Below, piece by piece: positions 11,228 to 22,290 of a DNA stretch of 64,000 bases (its first letter is position 1; each line of letters starts with the position of its first letter). The stretch is taken from positions 80,275,461 through 80,339,460 of the forward strand of contig CM050447.1 in NCBI GenBank assembly GCA_027563935.2. Direction: 5' to 3'. The notes under the pieces were generated by a model that worked only from the letters and a program-made list of their open reading frames with translations, searched no databases and was not told where the DNA came from. The translations under genes were made by a program, and so were the position numbers. The stretch is from Costus lasius. Lineage: Eukaryota; Streptophyta; Magnoliopsida; Zingiberales; Costaceae.

Positions 11228-13156
11228 TCAACCCCAGATTTTAATAAATGTCAAGCTCGGCTGTTTCCCATACCATAACTCATATGGCGTCTTTGAAACG
11301 GCCTTGGATGGCACTCGGTTTAGTACCTTTGCAGCTGTTTCCAGTGCAAATCCCCAAAAGGAGTAAGGTAGAGTAGCCTGACTCATCATTGAACGAACCA
11401 TATCCAGTAAGGTTCTATTTCTCCTCTTGGATACACCATTCCATTGCGGTGTTCCTGGCGGAGTGAGCTGTGAGATAATCCCACACTCCTTCAGATAGTC
11501 AGTAAACTCTCGACTCAAGTATTCTCCACCTCGATCTGAACGAAGTGCCTTGATATTTCGGCCTAGCTGATTTTGTACTTCATTTTTGAACTTGTCAAAA
11601 GATTCACTCTTATGTCTCATAAGATAGACATAACCATACCTACTGAAATCATCAGTAAAGGTAATGAAGTATGAATAGCCACCTCTGGCATGTTTACTAA
11701 ATGGCCCACACACATCACTGTGAATGAGGTCAAGTAAACCTGAAGCCCTTTGACCTTTGTTAGAAAAAGGAGTCTTCGTCATTTTGCCCATTAAACAAGC
11801 TCTGCATGTATCAAGCTCCTCATAGGAGAATGATCCCAGCAGTCCATGGTCATGCAACCGCTTAATGCGCTTCTTGTTAATGTGGCCTAAACGACTATGC
11901 CATAGCAAGGTGCTGTCATCAGCATACTTGGCTTTCTTATTATCAATTTGTTGTATAGAACATTCCATGTCCAACATGAATAACCCATTGTTAATCGACC
12001 CAGTAGCATAAACAATATTATCAAAAGAAATATAACACTTTGAAGTTTTGCATTCAAAGGAAAACCCTTTCCTGACAAGAGCAGGAATAGAGATAATATT
12101 CTTAGTTATGCTCGGTACAAAATAACAATTGTCCAGTTCTAATACAAGACCAGATGGTAAAGAGATGTGATATTCTCCTACAGCAACAGCTGCAACCCGT
12201 GCCCCGTTTCCTACTCGTAGGTCCACCTCATGCTGTCCCACCTGTCTTCTTCTCTTGAGTTCCTGTACATTTGAACAAATGTGAACTCCACATGCAGTGT
12301 CCAACACCCATGAAATAGAAGAAGAAGATACTATGACTTCAGTCACGAAAATACCTGAGCCAGAAGTGAAAGGCTTGCTTCCCTTCTTATCTCCTTGGAG
12401 CGCTTTACAGTCCTTCTTCCAGTGACCCAGCTGGCCACAATGGAAACATATGTATTCCTTTGACCGCTTTATCTTTTGCTTTAGAGCCTTGTTGTAGCTC
12501 TTGATAGGGGCTTTGCCCTTCTTCCCCTTCTTCTTGTTCCTGGAAGGAACCATTAGGACAGAGGATGAAGGCTTTCCCTTCTCAAGAGTCTGCTCTGTAG
12601 TATAGAGCATGTTCAGTAACTCCGCCGGCGTACAGTCGATCTTGTTCATATTAAAATTAATGATGAATGGATCGAAAGAGGCCGGGAGAGACTGCAGGAT
12701 GATGTCTACAACAAGCTCCTGATTGATGGTGTGTCCCAGTTTCTCTAGAGCCTCCTTGTACCCAATCATCTTGAGTACGTGAGCTCCCACTGGACTCCCT
12801 TCAGTCAGTTTGCTCTGAAAGAAAAGTTTAGTCAAGTTATAGCGTTCAGTCCTTGCCTGTGCAGCATACAGCATCTTGAGATTTGCTATAATTTCAATAG
12901 CAGATAAATCTTCATGCTGACGCTGAAGCTCTGGCGTCATAGACGCAAGCATAAGGCAAGCGACATCAATGCTATCATTGACATGCTTCTCATAAGCTTC
13001 CCGAACCGCCCTTGCGGCGTTCGCAGCGGGTTGAGGCGGTATTGCCGTCTCGAGGACATACAGCTTCCTCTCAGCCTTAAGAACAATCTTAAGGTGTCCG
13101 TACCAGTCTGAGAAGTTTGGCCCAGCAAACTTCTCCCTTTCCAGTAAGGATCGCAC
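11228..13156 (-). CDS. Copia polyprotein, gag-protease-integrase part
   Basis: This 642-residue frame encodes gag, a zinc knuckle (C237, C240, H245, C250), protease around WVLDTACG (D286), and integrase with an HHCC finger (H420, H425, C451, C454) and core residues D481 and D541. Two departures from the family are visible. Protease has DTA where DTG or DSG is usual. The third integrase catalytic position, usually Glu in NGVxERxNRT, is Lys577 (codon at 11426-11428). The frame ends at TGA 11228-11230 inside the post-integrase region, and RT continues in the same frame. No ATG begins the frame; the listed start is a GTG, and an in-frame TAG lies upstream at 13190-13192, so the original start is probably lost. 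Integration by its own enzyme is therefore unlikely. Confidence 0.9.
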   Translation of the reverse strand: MRSLLEREKFAGPNFSDWYGHLKIVLKAERKLYVLETAIPPQPAANAARAVREAYEKHVNDSIDVACLMLASMTPELQRQHEDLSAIEIIANLKMLYAAQARTERYNLTKLFFQSKLTEGSPVGAHVLKMIGYKEALEKLGHTINQELVVDIILQSLPASFDPFIINFNMNKIDCTPAELLNMLYTTEQTLEKGKPSSSVLMVPSRNKKKGKKGKAPIKSYNKALKQKIKRSKEYICFHCGQLGHWKKDCKALQGDKKGSKPFTSGSGIFVTEVIVSSSSISWVLDTACGVHICSNVQELKRRRQVGQHEVDLRVGNGARVAAVAVGEYHISLPSGLVLELDNCYFVPSITKNIISIPALVRKGFSFECKTSKCYISFDNIVYATGSINNGLFMLDMECSIQQIDNKKAKYADDSTLLWHSRLGHINKKRIKRLHDHGLLGSFSYEELDTCRACLMGKMTKTPFSNKGQRASGLLDLIHSDVCGPFSKHARGGYSYFITFTDDFSRYGYVYLMRHKSESFDKFKNEVQNQLGRNIKALRSDRGGEYLSREFTDYLKECGIISQLTPPGTPQWNGVSKRRNRTLLDMVRSMMSQATLPYSFWGFALETAAKVLNRVPSKAVSKTPYELWYGKQPSLTFIKIWG

Positions 13157-13192
13157 ATTGAACGCTGTAGTGTTCGTTGCTGCAGTAATCTA

Positions 13193-15008
13193 CAACATTG
13201 CAAGAACAGCAAGGTCAGTATCAATGTTAGAATCAATCCAGGAATTAAGAATGATTCTTTTCTCACTATTTTATCTGACTGAAAAATCCAGTAAAATAGT
13301 CCGAAAGAGTAAAACTCTTTTAGTGAGATGGGATCCAGATTTCATACTTGGTCTCCGCGTCCCGCTCAGGCGAGATAAGATGCACAGAGAGTACAAGCAC
13401 TAATCTCTGGTAGGCAATCCCTGCCAATCGCCAACCCGTGCGATTCCCCTTCATCTGGGCAATCCAGCAGACTGTGCCAACTGAGTTGGTACAACACAGT
13501 CTCTGATTCCACAGATGGCTGCCTCCATATAGCTAACACATGCTCAATATGTAGCCTACATGGTCAAGCTGACCTGACCTACTCCCTGGACCACCACGTG
13601 CTATGCTGAGCAACGAGAAGCGATAAATCCCTTCTCTGTAACACGCAGGTGTAATCCCACACCGTCTGAAGATAGATGGGCGTGCCCACTGAGTGGGTAC
13701 AACACGGCCCCAACGATAGTCAGAACAGTGAGGTTTCACGTCAGAAGGCTTACGTGCTTGATATTCATCGTTGGATTTTAACGGCCCTTTTATCTTCTTA
13801 ACTATCATGCAAATCCTATGGTGATAGCAGAAGAATAAATCATGCAGATATAAATTTACTTAAATAGTAAATAGAAAGCATGATGATCTTATGTGGTAAA
13901 AGCCCATTAAGCCTAAGTTAGACCTTAAATTAACTTAAGTCTTCACTTGAGCTCTTCATGGGTCTTTATCATTTCATCTGGCCCAACCCGGGCCCAAGCG
14001 CCCTGTGCAGCTAAGATGCGCCCACCAGGTAAAATGCGCCTGTCCTAGAGTCGAACCCTAGACCTCCCACTGGTGAAGCCACTTGCTGCATGCGCCTCTG
14101 CCAAGTGTGCTCTGTGCTCATGTCTGATCAAAATACATTTTAATCTATCTAGACATGATTGACACGCAGGTCAATTACACTTTATCATAATCTTAAAATG
14201 TGATGCGCAGATCACAATAATAATTTACAATTATTAATCCAGGCTCGCAGGCCCCAGCACAGCACACAATAATTGGGCAACCCACATAAGATGAAATAGA
14301 CATTCAATCATGTTATACAAACATCATGTGATCCAATTAAGAAAATAAAATTTTTGAAAATCCCATTGGCATCAATTTTATTTCCTTATGTGCCCTACTA
14401 CCTTACAACGGTCCATTAATAGGGATTCACTCATCAGACCTAGTCAGACCCACTGCCCTTGCATGCACCAAGTCATAACCGACTTGAGTCGACCTTATGG
14501 TCAACAATGCATGCCTTAAGGGCTGAACGTCCCACATGATTTCTGGCAAGCGGGTGTGACCCCGGGCCTTAATCATGAGCGTTCATTGGTTGTCTCAATC
14601 CGACATCGCTACACGCCTTTCTGCAGTCGACCTATAGCCACCTCATGCTTGCGCATAGGTGCCATCTGGTCGACCCATCTAGGCTGTCAGATGGTCTGAT
14701 CAGACAGTTGGGTCTATACTGGACGATGACTTCAACCCTAATAACCCGTCTAAGTTTTTCAAGTAGGCGCTTAGATCTAAATGGATGCGCACAAGTAAAA
14801 GAGTTTTGATCAAAAACATTTGAACAAAGCGCAAACAAACATCATGCGCCAATAAGTAACATGTATAAACATGAAAATCATACATGCGCCAACATTTCAT
14901 AACTAGCATGTATTTTCGCATGTTGCTTAGGTTTAGATCTACAAATAGCAAACATGGATCACACAAAGCAATCATATGAATCATATCAAAACGTGGCTCT
15001 GATACCAA
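13193..15008 (-). other. Copia leader (untranslated region)
   Basis: About 1.8 kb between the primer site and gag has no convincing reading frame. On the minus strand it holds a box A-like TGGCAGAGGCGC (14092-14103) and a box B-like GGGTTCGACTC (14048-14058), the arrangement of a tRNA or SINE-like pol III promoter. This may be a captured tRNA-derived sequence. Confidence 0.5.
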
Positions 15009-15009
15009 T
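14994..15009 (-). promoter_or_regulatory. primer binding site, tRNA-iMet type, Copia element
   Basis: The minus strand reads TGGTATCAGAGCCACG two bases inside the 5' LTR, complementary to the 3' end of initiator tRNA-Met. Confidence 0.88.
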
Positions 15010-16674
15010 TGAAAGTCCCTAAAGGGGGGGGGGGGGCGAAAACCCTAATAGGCGCATATCAGAGTTTTCACAAGCGGAAGCTAGGGTTTCTAAGATCGGT
15101 TTGCATGTCATATAATCAACTTATATAGATCAAAAGAGAGATCATACCAATGCCATTTCTTGGATGGCGACTTGGAAGCAAAGAAGCGTGTGCCTCTTCT
15201 CCAAAGGAACCGCACACAAGGTGATTGATGGCTTTCTCCTTGTCGTTCCTTGTGCTAGCAAGGATCTCCAAGTCTCCTGATCGTGTGAAAGGAATGTGAT
15301 GATGTCTTTTGCTTGTCACACAACCTCCTTGGCGTGAAGACTCTCCTCACACGAGAGAGGCGTCGAAAGGAGAAGAGAGGCGAGCGTTCATCTCGAACGT
15401 GAGGCGTGAAGTCTATTTTGGAAACCATGACTTCCAAAAATAGCAAGTCATCACTTCATGCGTTCATGCGTTCATGAACCAACCACAAACTCCTTCTTTT
15501 GAACCATGCGCTCATGTGATGAGCCGGTTCAATTATATTTGGTTCAAAGACCAAATCAAACCAAGCCTTGGTCTAGATCATATAAAACCAAATGGCTCAA
15601 GATCTAACCACACATCTCTTGATGCTCTTGATCTCATCGATCTAGCATCAGTTCTCTCGATCGAAGCTTACCGATCTCAAGCCCTAATCAATCAAACATG
15701 ATCAGACCAGATCTCACTTACAATCAGAGTTTAAACTCCTTTAAACTGAACCAAAACAATTCAGTCCACACGATCTGACATAAGTAAGCCATATCATCAA
15801 ATTGTGCGACCCTAAGGGTTTCCTTTAAATGTCGGTAACGATAACTTACGTTATCACGAACAGAGAGGGGTATCTAGCAACACATCACTGTCTCCCGATA
15901 TAAAGGAAAGAGTCTTCCAAGACTACACCCAAACCATAGCACAAGTGTGAATCCAATTCACATGACATACATGTTTCCTTTGCCACTGGACGTTCTTATC
16001 GGATAAGCGTGTCAAGCCTATAAATCCAATATGATGAGAGTGGTTAGATCAGATGAACATAGTCATCTGGGTATGGCCATACACTTTCTCAACCATCTCA
16101 TCCAGGGGGCCCCTATAGAACATCACACTCCATAACAAGGAGAAGGCAATCCCATATCTATCACTAGCGCCCTAACATGACTCATGTTCATTATCCAAGA
16201 TAGTCTATAACCATTATGTTTCAAATGATATTGAACTACCTCAAGACAATGCCAATCATCATTTAGAAAAACAAGTGATCTCAAGTCAGAGGAAATATGC
16301 CACTTGCTTGCATATAAGGATTATTCACATTGTGACAAGCAATTGAATATCCTAAGTAGGGTCTGTCCAGTACATCCAATGTGCCCATGAGTCTACATCT
16401 TATTCCATGCTCGAAGCATCCTATAAGATTAGAACACATATTAGTCTCAATCATATCAAGGCTGTTTCATGTTCACCAAGATATCTCGACTAAGGACTAT
16501 ACTGCATGTCAGCCAAGCTGAACAGCATTGAGACATTATTCAGAAGTATACATATGGCAGCAGATAATGCAACAACCTGAATAACAACCATTGCCTTTAT
16601 AAACATTTAGTTTATATATGATACTGATATAATCCCAAGGCCTCAAACATTAGCCTTAAGGGCATACCCCAACA
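15010..16674 (-). repeat. 5' LTR of the Copia element
   Basis: 1665 bp, about 99 % identical by eye to 7602-9266. It would hold the promoter for minus-strand transcription; I could not fix a TATA box. Confidence 0.92.
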
Positions 16675-16679
16675 CATGT
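16675..16679. repeat. target site duplication (right) of the Copia element
   Basis: catgt, identical to 7597-7601. Comparison with element B at 27830-27850 shows the uninterrupted target sequence. Confidence 0.9.
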
Positions 16680-18142
16680 TTCATTCTATCTCTTGGATTT
16701 GTTGTTTTCATGAAAAGGTTTTCTGATCATTCTAGGAAGCATGACAACTTTTGGTAACTGCTTAATTTCTATGCAGTTTTTCATTTAGAAAGCTGAGTAG
16801 TCTTCTTTTTGTTAATACCCTAAATTCCTGGCAGATTTCGATCCTTTATTTTTCATACTCCCGGAAAGAACAAGTTTTATTCTACTACATGGTTCTATCT
16901 ATTTTCTTTATTGATCATTAAATCTCATTCTTGGGTATAGCTACTTTTCATAACTGGATCAATAGGCTGCACTTCTTTCCATCGACATTAGCAGCTCCTT
17001 GTCTTCAGATTTCCACCAGAAACTGCAGCCCAGTCGCCACCACTGCATCTACCTCTGACACCACTGTTTCCAGTCGTCGACACTGGATTCTACCACCAGC
17101 AGCCTCTTACTTCTTCTGCTGCCTCAGTTTCCATTAATTTTATTTATTTTTGCACTAGGATCTTCATTAGTGACTCTGAATTTTTTTATTTATGCAGCAT
17201 TATCTCTCGCAGCCCACCAACCGACAACTTTGCCTTTAGGACTGTAATCTCCAACTGGCCACTCGAGACTACTCATCATCACTCTACTGTTGGCACCACC
17301 ACCATCATTGCTAGCGACTCTTCAACTAGCATCTGTTCCACCTCTGCTTCTCGCCTGCATCAGCTCCTTCCCTAGGCACCTTCTTTGGACCACTGACGAT
17401 ATCTCTGATTACTATTTTTTTTAGTTAAAGTAAGAGACTATTTTTGGTCTGAGCCTTATATATCTTAAATTGTGCAGGTAAAATTTTCAAAAGACACATT
17501 TTTGGACCTAGCAACACTTGCCCTAACACTACACTCTTGACGATGATTGAGCTTGCTATATAGTTTTGTGAGTATTGTTTGCACTTTCTAGTGATCTTAT
17601 TTGATATGATTGTATGGTGTTGCTATTTGATTTGTTTTGGTATTTGCTATGATTGTATCACTTACTGAGATTTCTATTCGAAGTGGTTTCTTGAATCTAT
17701 CATTTTACACTTTTGATCATGATTGTATGAGTTTGATGCTTCACACCTTTTGCATTGATTTTGACATTTTTGATGTTTAAAAATTTTTATGAATGGAATC
17801 CATGTGATGAGAGGTGTGTGGATTAAATATTGATGATGAATGTTTATGCATGACAATGCCTGTGAATGGAGATATACCTATTATGCTGAATTTATTTCTT
17901 CAATATATATCTACTTGTTGAAATGCTTCATTGATTGATGCATAAGGTTTTGGGTAGGTATGTTGTTTGATGAATGAAATCTAAAAGTGAAACATCTTTC
18001 TTGAATAAAATGAGCATATGAGTGTAATTTTTGAATTGATGTCAATTGATTAACCTAGTTGATGTTTTGCTTATCTTGCTTTTTGTTAGGAAAAAAGATT
18101 CCAAGATCCAAAAAAAAAGAGAAAAATAACTCACCTATTTGG

Positions 18143-18255
18143 CACTGCGTAAAATTGGCAGTGGTACCGAAGACAAGGGTTGAAGTATGTAAAAAAAGGA
18201 AAGAGAGAAAAAGAAAAATAACTCCCCTACTTGGCACTGTGTAAAATTGACAGTG
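18143..18255 (+). other. tandem 9-nt-loop hairpins, element A
   Basis: Arms CACTGC/GCAGTG (18143-18163) and CACTGT/ACAGTG (18235-18255) close the same loop GTAAAATTG. Copies in B and C keep the loop and change both arms together. Confidence 0.65.
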
Positions 18256-18629
18256 GTACCAAATACAAGGGTTGAAGTCCAAATAAAAAGTGTGTATCTA
18301 TGTGGGTACATACCATCAAAAGTACAACAAAAGAAAATTTAGAAAAGAAAGATTTTGAGTGGAAAAAGATTTTGGATATCCTATTCCTGTAAACAAAGGT
18401 ATGATAGAATTAAATTGAAACTTGGGTGAATTCATGAGACTGAAATTCTACTTTTTATACAAGTTCCAAAGTTTTATTTGATTAAGTTGTGGATCTAGAG
18501 AATTAAATTCAAAGGATGATATATCTATTTAAAATTTTATGAAGCAATTAGTAAAATTTTTCATTAGTGATTATATTTTAGAAATTTATTCTCCATAAGA
18601 AAATCTTCGCCTTTGATCAAAATTTGATT

Positions 18630-18649
18630 TTTGCTTGAGGACAAGCAAA
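18630..18649 (+). other. conserved hairpin before the 3' LTR, element A
   Basis: Arms TTTGCTTG and CAAGCAAA pair perfectly around AGGA. The same hairpin stands 18-20 nt upstream of the 3' LTR in B and C, near where a polypurine tract is expected. Confidence 0.6.
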
Positions 18650-18667
18650 GTTTGAGCCTTATGTGTT

Positions 18668-20517
18668 TGATGACAGCGAAATTTATAGTAAATTTTATGC
18701 CATTTCATATATCTTTTTGTGTCAAATTTATAAGCTTTTGCTTATTTTTATGCCTTTTTATCAATTATTGTAGAATCTATACCATTTCTTATTTTTGATG
18801 ATTTTCAGGCAAAAAAGGGCCATATTATGATAGATTTTGAAAGATTTGAGCACACCAATGAATTCCAGACATTGAGACGAAGCTACTTGTCAAATTTCAC
18901 GAAGAATAGAGCTTCAGACCAAAATACGGTAGGGCCATAATCTAAATTACGGTTCCGTATTTTCACCGCACCTACAGAACAAAACACGGTACTGCCGTAA
19001 TTTCTGAGCACTGCCATATTCTGGGATGATTATGTATAAAAGGTTTTGCAAGAATTACGGCACTACCGTAATGAATTTCACGGGCCGTAATTTAAGTCTA
19101 TTTTTCACCCGAGAGATTTGAGGAAAATACGGCACTGCCGTAATACATTTCACGGTACCGTAATTCCTGATGATTTCTGCACCAAGAACCTCTGCTGAAA
19201 TTATGGCACTGTCGTAACCATTTTTACGGCTATAATTACGACCCAGATGCGTGATTCTTCCGGACTTTTTGAAGCCGATTCTTGCGTAGACGATTTCTCA
19301 AGATCCAAACCAGTAAATTGAGATTCGAAAGAAGCTATATACTCGTCTCAACAAGGAGAAGACAAGAGGAGGAAAAGCACCAATTTTGATCACCAATCAA
19401 GAGAGAAATCGAGGGAGGCATCCTTAGGGTTCGACCTCATGCCGAGAGTCGTGGAGGCCATCTCAGGGCGTAATTTTCACAAGGAAGTTTCACCTAGAAG
19501 AGGAGAGGATACCCCAGAAGTTTCAGAGCAAAAGGAGACCAGACGGAGGAGAAATCAACGAAAGAGCGGGTGCTGGCACTGTTCACTAGCAAGATTACGG
19601 CTGTAATTTACATTACAGCCGTGTTGTAAAGTTTATTTCTCCTTTCTTTTGATTTCTGATCATTCTAAACTATGGATTATTGTAATTCTTCTTCCATGTT
19701 AGCTTAGATATCTTTTGGGACATGAGGGAGTAATTCCCTTTGATTTTATATGACTAGATAACTTTTATTTCGTCAAGATAATTTTAATATGATAATTCTA
19801 CTTTTGTGACAATTGTCTTTAATTCTCCATAGTTTCATATTATCATTATGTTTTAGAGTTTTCGCAATATGGACTGAAAGGTGATTTGCTTGAGAACTTG
19901 GAACCCTAAAATTGAATGCTAGGAACTTACCGTAAGAAATTAAGTTAGTTGTTATTTCTCGAGTTTAGAAGTATAGGTGCCATGTTGATAATCTGAATCT
20001 AGGATTGAGTTACTGTGATAAACGTAGGAGGTATTGCAAGAAATTGAGTACCGGAACGTTGGAGAACCTTAAGTAGAACATGTGTTGAGATTCAGATGCA
20101 CGAAAGTGATCCTTGAGTTTCCACATGAGATAATTGACTTAGAATTCGGATGCGCGAAAGTGATCCTTGAGTTCTTTGATGATGATTCACTTTTATTTAA
20201 CAATCGAATAGATCCTGCACGAAAGTGAGGATTGGTTCTTGTAAATTATCTGCGTGAAAGCGAGATGATTTCCTTATTTAAGTGAATTATGTCTTTATCA
20301 TAATAAGATTAGACTGACGAACACATATTTATATCTAGTCATGGAAATTAAGGTGAATGAAACCCTAGTCCCAGTTTCTCTTTCTAATGTTTTACATAAT
20401 TTCCTATCGTTTACTTAGCTAGTGAGAAAATAACTATTCAGTACTTAACAATAAGGTCTCTGTGGTTCGATATCTTTTTATTACTTCGAAGTATCCGTGC
20501 ACTTGCGAACTACAACA
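18668..20517 (+). repeat. 3' LTR of element A
   Basis: Starts TGATGACAGCG and ends CTACAACA. It contains inverted-repeat units from about 18926 and the hairpin series at about 19855-20270. Confidence 0.85.
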
Positions 20518-21204
20518 ATCCCTGCCCCGACACGACTCGACCCAAAGTCAATGAGGAAAACCTGAGTTGACCGGGGTCGGGTTCGGGGAGTCAGGGTCAA
20601 GTATGGGAACTTAGGTACCCTCCCCGCCCGCGAACCCGAACCCTCCCTGCTATGTATAATTATTAAAATACCCATTTTATAACATAAACCTAACCCTAAT
20701 TTCTACCCTCCCCTCTCTCTTCTTCCACTCCAAATCCCCGCCGCCACTCTTCTCTTCCTTCCCTCTCGTTGCCCCTTTCTCCACTTCTCTTTCTTCCCTC
20801 TTCCTCTCCTCCCTTCTACCACCTTCCACTCTCCTCTTCCTCCCTTCCCGGCCTCACTTCTCCTCTCCTTACCCACACGCCACTCGCGTCGCCCTTCTCA
20901 CGCAGCACTCGCCAGCCGCTGCCGCTTGCATCGCAACCCTCACCGGCCGCCACTGCTCATGTCATAGCCCTCGCCGGTCGACGTTGCTAGCTGCTCACTG
21001 CTCCACCCTTGCTACCTCTGTTGCCAATGAATCACCCGCTGCTCCCATGGTACTACGAGGTTAGGTTTACCCGCGGGTACCCGATTCCCCAATGGGGTTG
21101 GGTTTGGGGTGGGTTTTTTCAACCCCGCCAGGTTTGAGGTTGGGGTCGGGTAGTAAATTCAGGTGTTGGGGTCGAGGTCGGGTTTGGCACTCTCCGCCTC
21201 CGCC
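20518..21204. repeat. GC-rich low-complexity insert, possible DNA transposon
   Basis: GGGTCGGG/CCCGACCC-type motifs border a CT-rich interior (20700-21050). It separates LTR A from the MYB/SANT-like pseudogene. Ends and a target duplication could not be defined. Short open frames here look like low-complexity artefacts. Confidence 0.4.
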
Positions 21205-21412
21205 TCAACCCAACGCCATCGCTATCTGTGGTAGATCAAATGGACTATTTTCATCAATATTTTCATATGACATCTGAAACTCGCCAACCAATGGAACATC
21301 ATCCTGACCTTCACTCTCATTTGTCAACATGTTCATAAATTTGCTACAAGTAGAAGATAAAACTACTAGTGGTGCGATCTTTTGCAAAAAGCATCTCTAA
21401 CTTATCAAAGTT
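21205..21412 (-). pseudogene. MYB/SANT-like protein gene fragment, middle part
   Basis: On the minus strand this piece carries HNFDKLEMLFAKDRTT (with the start of the motif across the hAT insertion) and later ENIDENSPFDLPQIAM. The first resembles the 'yDkl..lfgkDratG' block after the Myb/SANT domain, and the second the acidic 'ESPF.LP' block of L10-interacting MYB-like proteins. An in-frame stop and a frameshift separate the two. A hAT element (21421-22000) interrupts it on its 5' side, and the GC-rich insert plus element A on its 3' side. The family call is from motif pattern only. Confidence 0.55.
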
Positions 21413-21420
21413 ATGAATAG
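21413..21420. repeat. target site duplication (left) of hAT element 2
   Basis: atgaatag is identical to 22001-22008. Confidence 0.85.
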
Positions 21421-22000
21421 CCGGCCTATGCATGGTTCGGTTATCCGAACCATTGACCATGGTCAACTGGTTAACTGAACCATTCAGTTCGGAAAAACCA
21501 CAAATCGTTCCCGAACCGTTCGAACGGTTAATCGGTCAAATAGTTAACCAGTCAAATAGTTAACCGATCATAATTTATTTACTAAAATTTATATTAAAAA
21601 TTTGACGTTGACTATTAAATATTATTTAATAATTAAATATTTTAGGAAATTAATTTTTAAATTGACTTTAATTATTAAATATTATTATTTGATAATTATA
21701 TATGTAAAATAATTAAATTTTAAGTTTTAGTAAATGGGTTTTGAACTCATGACCTACTAATTTGCAAAATAACCTCTAACCATTACACTAGGTACACAAT
21801 CAAAATAATTTTAAGATATATATACCAGTCGGTTCGGTTAACCGATGAAAATTTTTTCCCCGAACCGTAACCGAACCGAACCATTATACCCAAAAAATCG
21901 ATTGTGAACCGAGCCGATCCATTCGGTTAACCACCTGTTCGGTTTGGTTCGGTCAGTTTTCCGGTTTGGTTCGGTTTTTTGGTTTTTTTGAACACCCCTA
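21421..22000. mobile_element. hAT-type MITE-like element 2
   Basis: 580 bp, flanked by an exact 8-bp duplication atgaatag. The right end GAACACCCCTA is a typical hAT terminus. The left end ccggcctatgcatgg is a mutated version of the complementary end. The interior is AT-rich with GGTTCGG/CCGAACC motifs, and has no coding capacity. It interrupts the MYB/SANT-like pseudogene just after an exon start. Confidence 0.82.
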
Positions 22001-22008
22001 ATGAATAG

Positions 22009-22290
22009 GAGTGCCCTTCCACCTTCTCAATTGAGGATTTGTCTGTAAACAGTTGATTAAATCACCAAATTAATGCAATATTTCAAATTCTGAAAATAGG
22101 AAAAAAAATATATAACTACTAATGTACTGAAATAATATCATACCAAATTGCATCTTTAGCTTCAAACATCTTCGTAAGTTATTCTATGATATTCTGCTTT
22201 TGTGTTCGAACATCTCATTGCATGTCGTGAAGTTTTTTTAAGAGTATTTATTCGGTTCTTCGTTCTTCAAATGATCTTTTATTAAACGTA
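22009..22290 (-). pseudogene. MYB/SANT-like protein gene fragment, 5' part
   Basis: Minus strand. A degenerate exon end reads KMFEAKDAIWYDIISVH, matching the end of the Myb/SANT-like domain where a 'W..yi.aHP' motif is usual. An intron of about 95 bp follows with a cag acceptor, then an exon starting TNPQLRRWKGTPIH, which continues across the hAT insertion into 21205-21412. Stops in the Myb-domain part show decay. Order, strand and the split motif support one original gene running right to left. Confidence 0.5.

Larger units (their letters stand above)
7602..16674 (-). mobile_element. nearly intact Copia (Ty1) LTR retrotransposon
   Basis: The element is 9073 bp with two 1665-bp LTRs (7602-9266 and 15010-16674), TG...CA ends and a perfect 5-bp target duplication. 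It is transcribed from the minus strand, so the right LTR is the 5' LTR. Order along the minus strand is LTR, iMet primer site, 1.8-kb leader, gag-PR-IN, RT-RNase H, polypurine tract, LTR. This is the Copia order, with integrase before reverse transcriptase. By eye the LTRs differ at about 16-17 sites (about 1 %), so it is the youngest insertion here. A stop codon in the polyprotein and a changed integrase residue suggest it is no longer autonomous. Confidence 0.93.
16680..18667 (+). other. 3' internal region of element A, non-coding
   Basis: Collinear with 27835-29788 of element B. A short open stretch at 16931-17137 has a related counterpart at 28088-28279, but its reading is not conserved enough to call a protein. 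Two copies of a covarying hairpin lie at 18143-18163 and 18235-18255. Confidence 0.6.
4762..20517 (+). mobile_element. Athila-like Ty3 LTR element A, non-coding, with nested Copia
   Basis: Two related LTRs (4762-6531 and 18668-20517) flank an internal region that, without the nested Copia element, is only about 3 kb and has no gag or pol. It shares its internal sequence with element B, including the leader after the primer site, the ggcaacycaagca segment, the palindrome array and the 3' hairpins. The stretch corresponding to B 25640-27035 is deleted. The 5' LTR lacks its first 95 or so bases, so no target duplication can be shown. The element lies inside a MYB/SANT-like pseudogene and must have moved by proteins supplied in trans. 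Confidence 0.8.

Noticed and set aside
16931..17137. Open frame with a counterpart at 28088-28279 in element B
   Set aside because: The two readings share a short stretch only because the DNA is homologous; no domain and poor frame conservation.
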